Positions 63,306 through 64,000 of a stretch of 64,000 bases of DNA are shown here, piece after piece (the stretch's first letter is position 1; each line of letters begins with the position of its first letter). The translations under genes were made by a program, and so were the position numbers. The stretch is from NCBI GenBank assembly GCA_964020155.1, contig OZ026570.1, positions 3,420,779-3,484,778 of the forward strand, in the 5' to 3' direction. Below the pieces are notes generated by a model. That model was not told the origin of the DNA. It searched no databases and was given only the letters and a program-made list of their open reading frames with translations. This DNA comes from Chondrilla cf. caribensis (Eukaryota > Porifera > Demospongiae > Chondrillida > Chondrillidae).

Positions 63306-63505
63306 ACTCAATATTGATTTAAACTGGTTTCTGAATATCATTCATCATTTTGGTCTCTCTGCAAAATTATCTTCCCCCTTGGTAGCAGTTCAAGAGTCTA
63401 AAACGTATTACTACTTCATCCCCCTTGCACTTCCCTGTAGAAGAGCCAACCTACCAGTGAAGTCGACTGTTGCCAAGTTGTGCTCCTCTCTAAAGCACTG
63501 GAAAG
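63306..63505 (+). CDS. COR-like segment of a ROCO/Death-domain gene (partial exon)
   Basis: The open frame has phase 2 at its start. It reads LNWFLNIIHHFGLSAKL, then YYYFIPLALPCRRANLP, and ends at the donor GGAAAG|GTAAAA (63505/63506). A helix with HHFGL followed by a 'tyrosine, then (I/V)P..LP' strand resembles the inner part of the COR domain in ROCO proteins, which in metazoans often precedes a Death domain. It joins 63639 in phase (G+AT = Asp), giving KHWK-DLGSKPCESD. Its 5' partner is unclear. A second possible acceptor lies at 63440, and a phase-compatible donor sits at the end of the cadherin frame. Assignment to COR is tentative. Confidence 0.5.
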
Positions 63506-63638
63506 GTAAAAGACATACTTATTGACTCCTTTGTGTCCTATTCCCTCAATTAATTGTCATTCTAGTTAATGATTGAAACAATTAGCACCTTCAACATTTC
63601 AACAGTGATTGCACCATCTTAGTTTTAATCCTTTTCAG

Positions 63639-63938
63639 ATCTTGGCTCCAAACCATGTGAATCTGATCTGCTACAATTGGTTGGTGCCTATTACAATCCC
63701 AAATGGAAGGAATTTGGAATCAGTATGGGAATATCAGGGAACATGTGTGAAGGAATCAGCCAGCAGAAGCCAGGTGACCCTGAAGCATGGCTTGCTCTTC
63801 TCTGCTCAAAATGGCTGTCCTATGAAGCAGGAACAGGAGATAAGCCTCGTACATGGAGGACAGTGCTTGAAGCTGTCCGAGAGTGTGGATTCCCTGAAGT
63901 AGCAGATCAGGTGGAACAGTCCTTTTCAAAGCATCCAG
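63639..63938 (+). CDS. Death-domain exon (partial gene, continues beyond the window)
   Basis: A 300-nt phase 1-1 exon lies between the acceptor TTTTCAG|AT (63638/63639) and the donor CCAG|GTATGTG (63938/63939). It encodes about 100 residues with Death-domain features: DLLQLVGAYYNPKWKEFG (helices 1-2), then ISQQKPGDPEAW, LLCSKWL, KPRTWRTVLEAVRECGF and VADQVEQSF (helix 6). Death domains make homotypic contacts in apoptotic and innate-immune signalling. The intact donor shows more coding sequence past the right edge. If it follows a COR domain, DAPK-like or other ROCO-Death proteins are the nearest known plan. Confidence 0.75.
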
Positions 63939-64000
63939 GTATGTGATCCTCAACAGGTTGCTTGAGGGAGAGTGGCATAGTTCATAGGTCACAGCTCTGT

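Noticed and set aside
63441..63505. A 65-nt mini-exon starting at the CCCTGTAG acceptor
   Set aside because: The same frame is open and protein-like back to about 63306, so the longer exon is preferred. I cannot rule the short form out.

Overview
The window looks like nuclear DNA of an animal. It has GT-AG introns with matching phases, a WDR86-like WD40 gene, a one-exon cadherin with a transmembrane segment, a Death-domain exon, CA microsatellites and MITE-like insertions. Compact genes, a Death-domain gene and a giant secreted Calx-beta protein would suit a sponge or another early-branching metazoan. The sequence alone does not prove the lineage. Layout: (1) 567-49309, minus strand: a giant gene of three recognisable exons. 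A small exon (49309-49237) encodes a signal peptide. One uninterrupted coding exon of 45,945 nt (48725-2781) encodes about 119 tandem copies of one ~128-residue beta-sandwich-like domain. A last exon (2287-567) carries one more copy, three IPT/TIG domains and one Calx-beta domain. The splice phases fit (1/1 at both junctions) and the spliced frame is 15,912 codons plus stop, roughly 1.7 MDa before glycosylation. (2) 49992-54284, minus strand: a one-exon, 1,430-residue paralogue directly upstream with a signal peptide, 11 copies of the same domain and a C-terminal hydrophobic tail typical of GPI anchoring. (3) 55083-58150, plus strand: a five-exon WDR86-like gene with a predicted N-myristoylation site and repeat-filled introns. 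(4) 58161-59970: tandem repeats, a probable piggyBac-like transposase remnant and MITE-like debris. (5) 60134-63013, plus strand: a one-exon transmembrane cadherin with about six cadherin repeats. (6) 63209-63938, plus strand: part of a COR-like/Death-domain gene, possibly broken, running off the right edge. The two minus-strand genes are the most unusual content. They share a repeat with the markers DTTxP, LDLNxG, FSETV, DLNxIK, LATSxxxTFLS and DMxGN. I place it only loosely with Ig-like SbsA/Big_5 or SWM-type folds. One product is predicted to be secreted and about half a micrometre long if extended; the other is predicted to sit on the membrane. Together they suggest an undescribed extracellular adhesion, matrix or recognition system. 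The cadherin next to it is also a surface adhesion protein, but nothing in the sequence ties it to the repeat genes.
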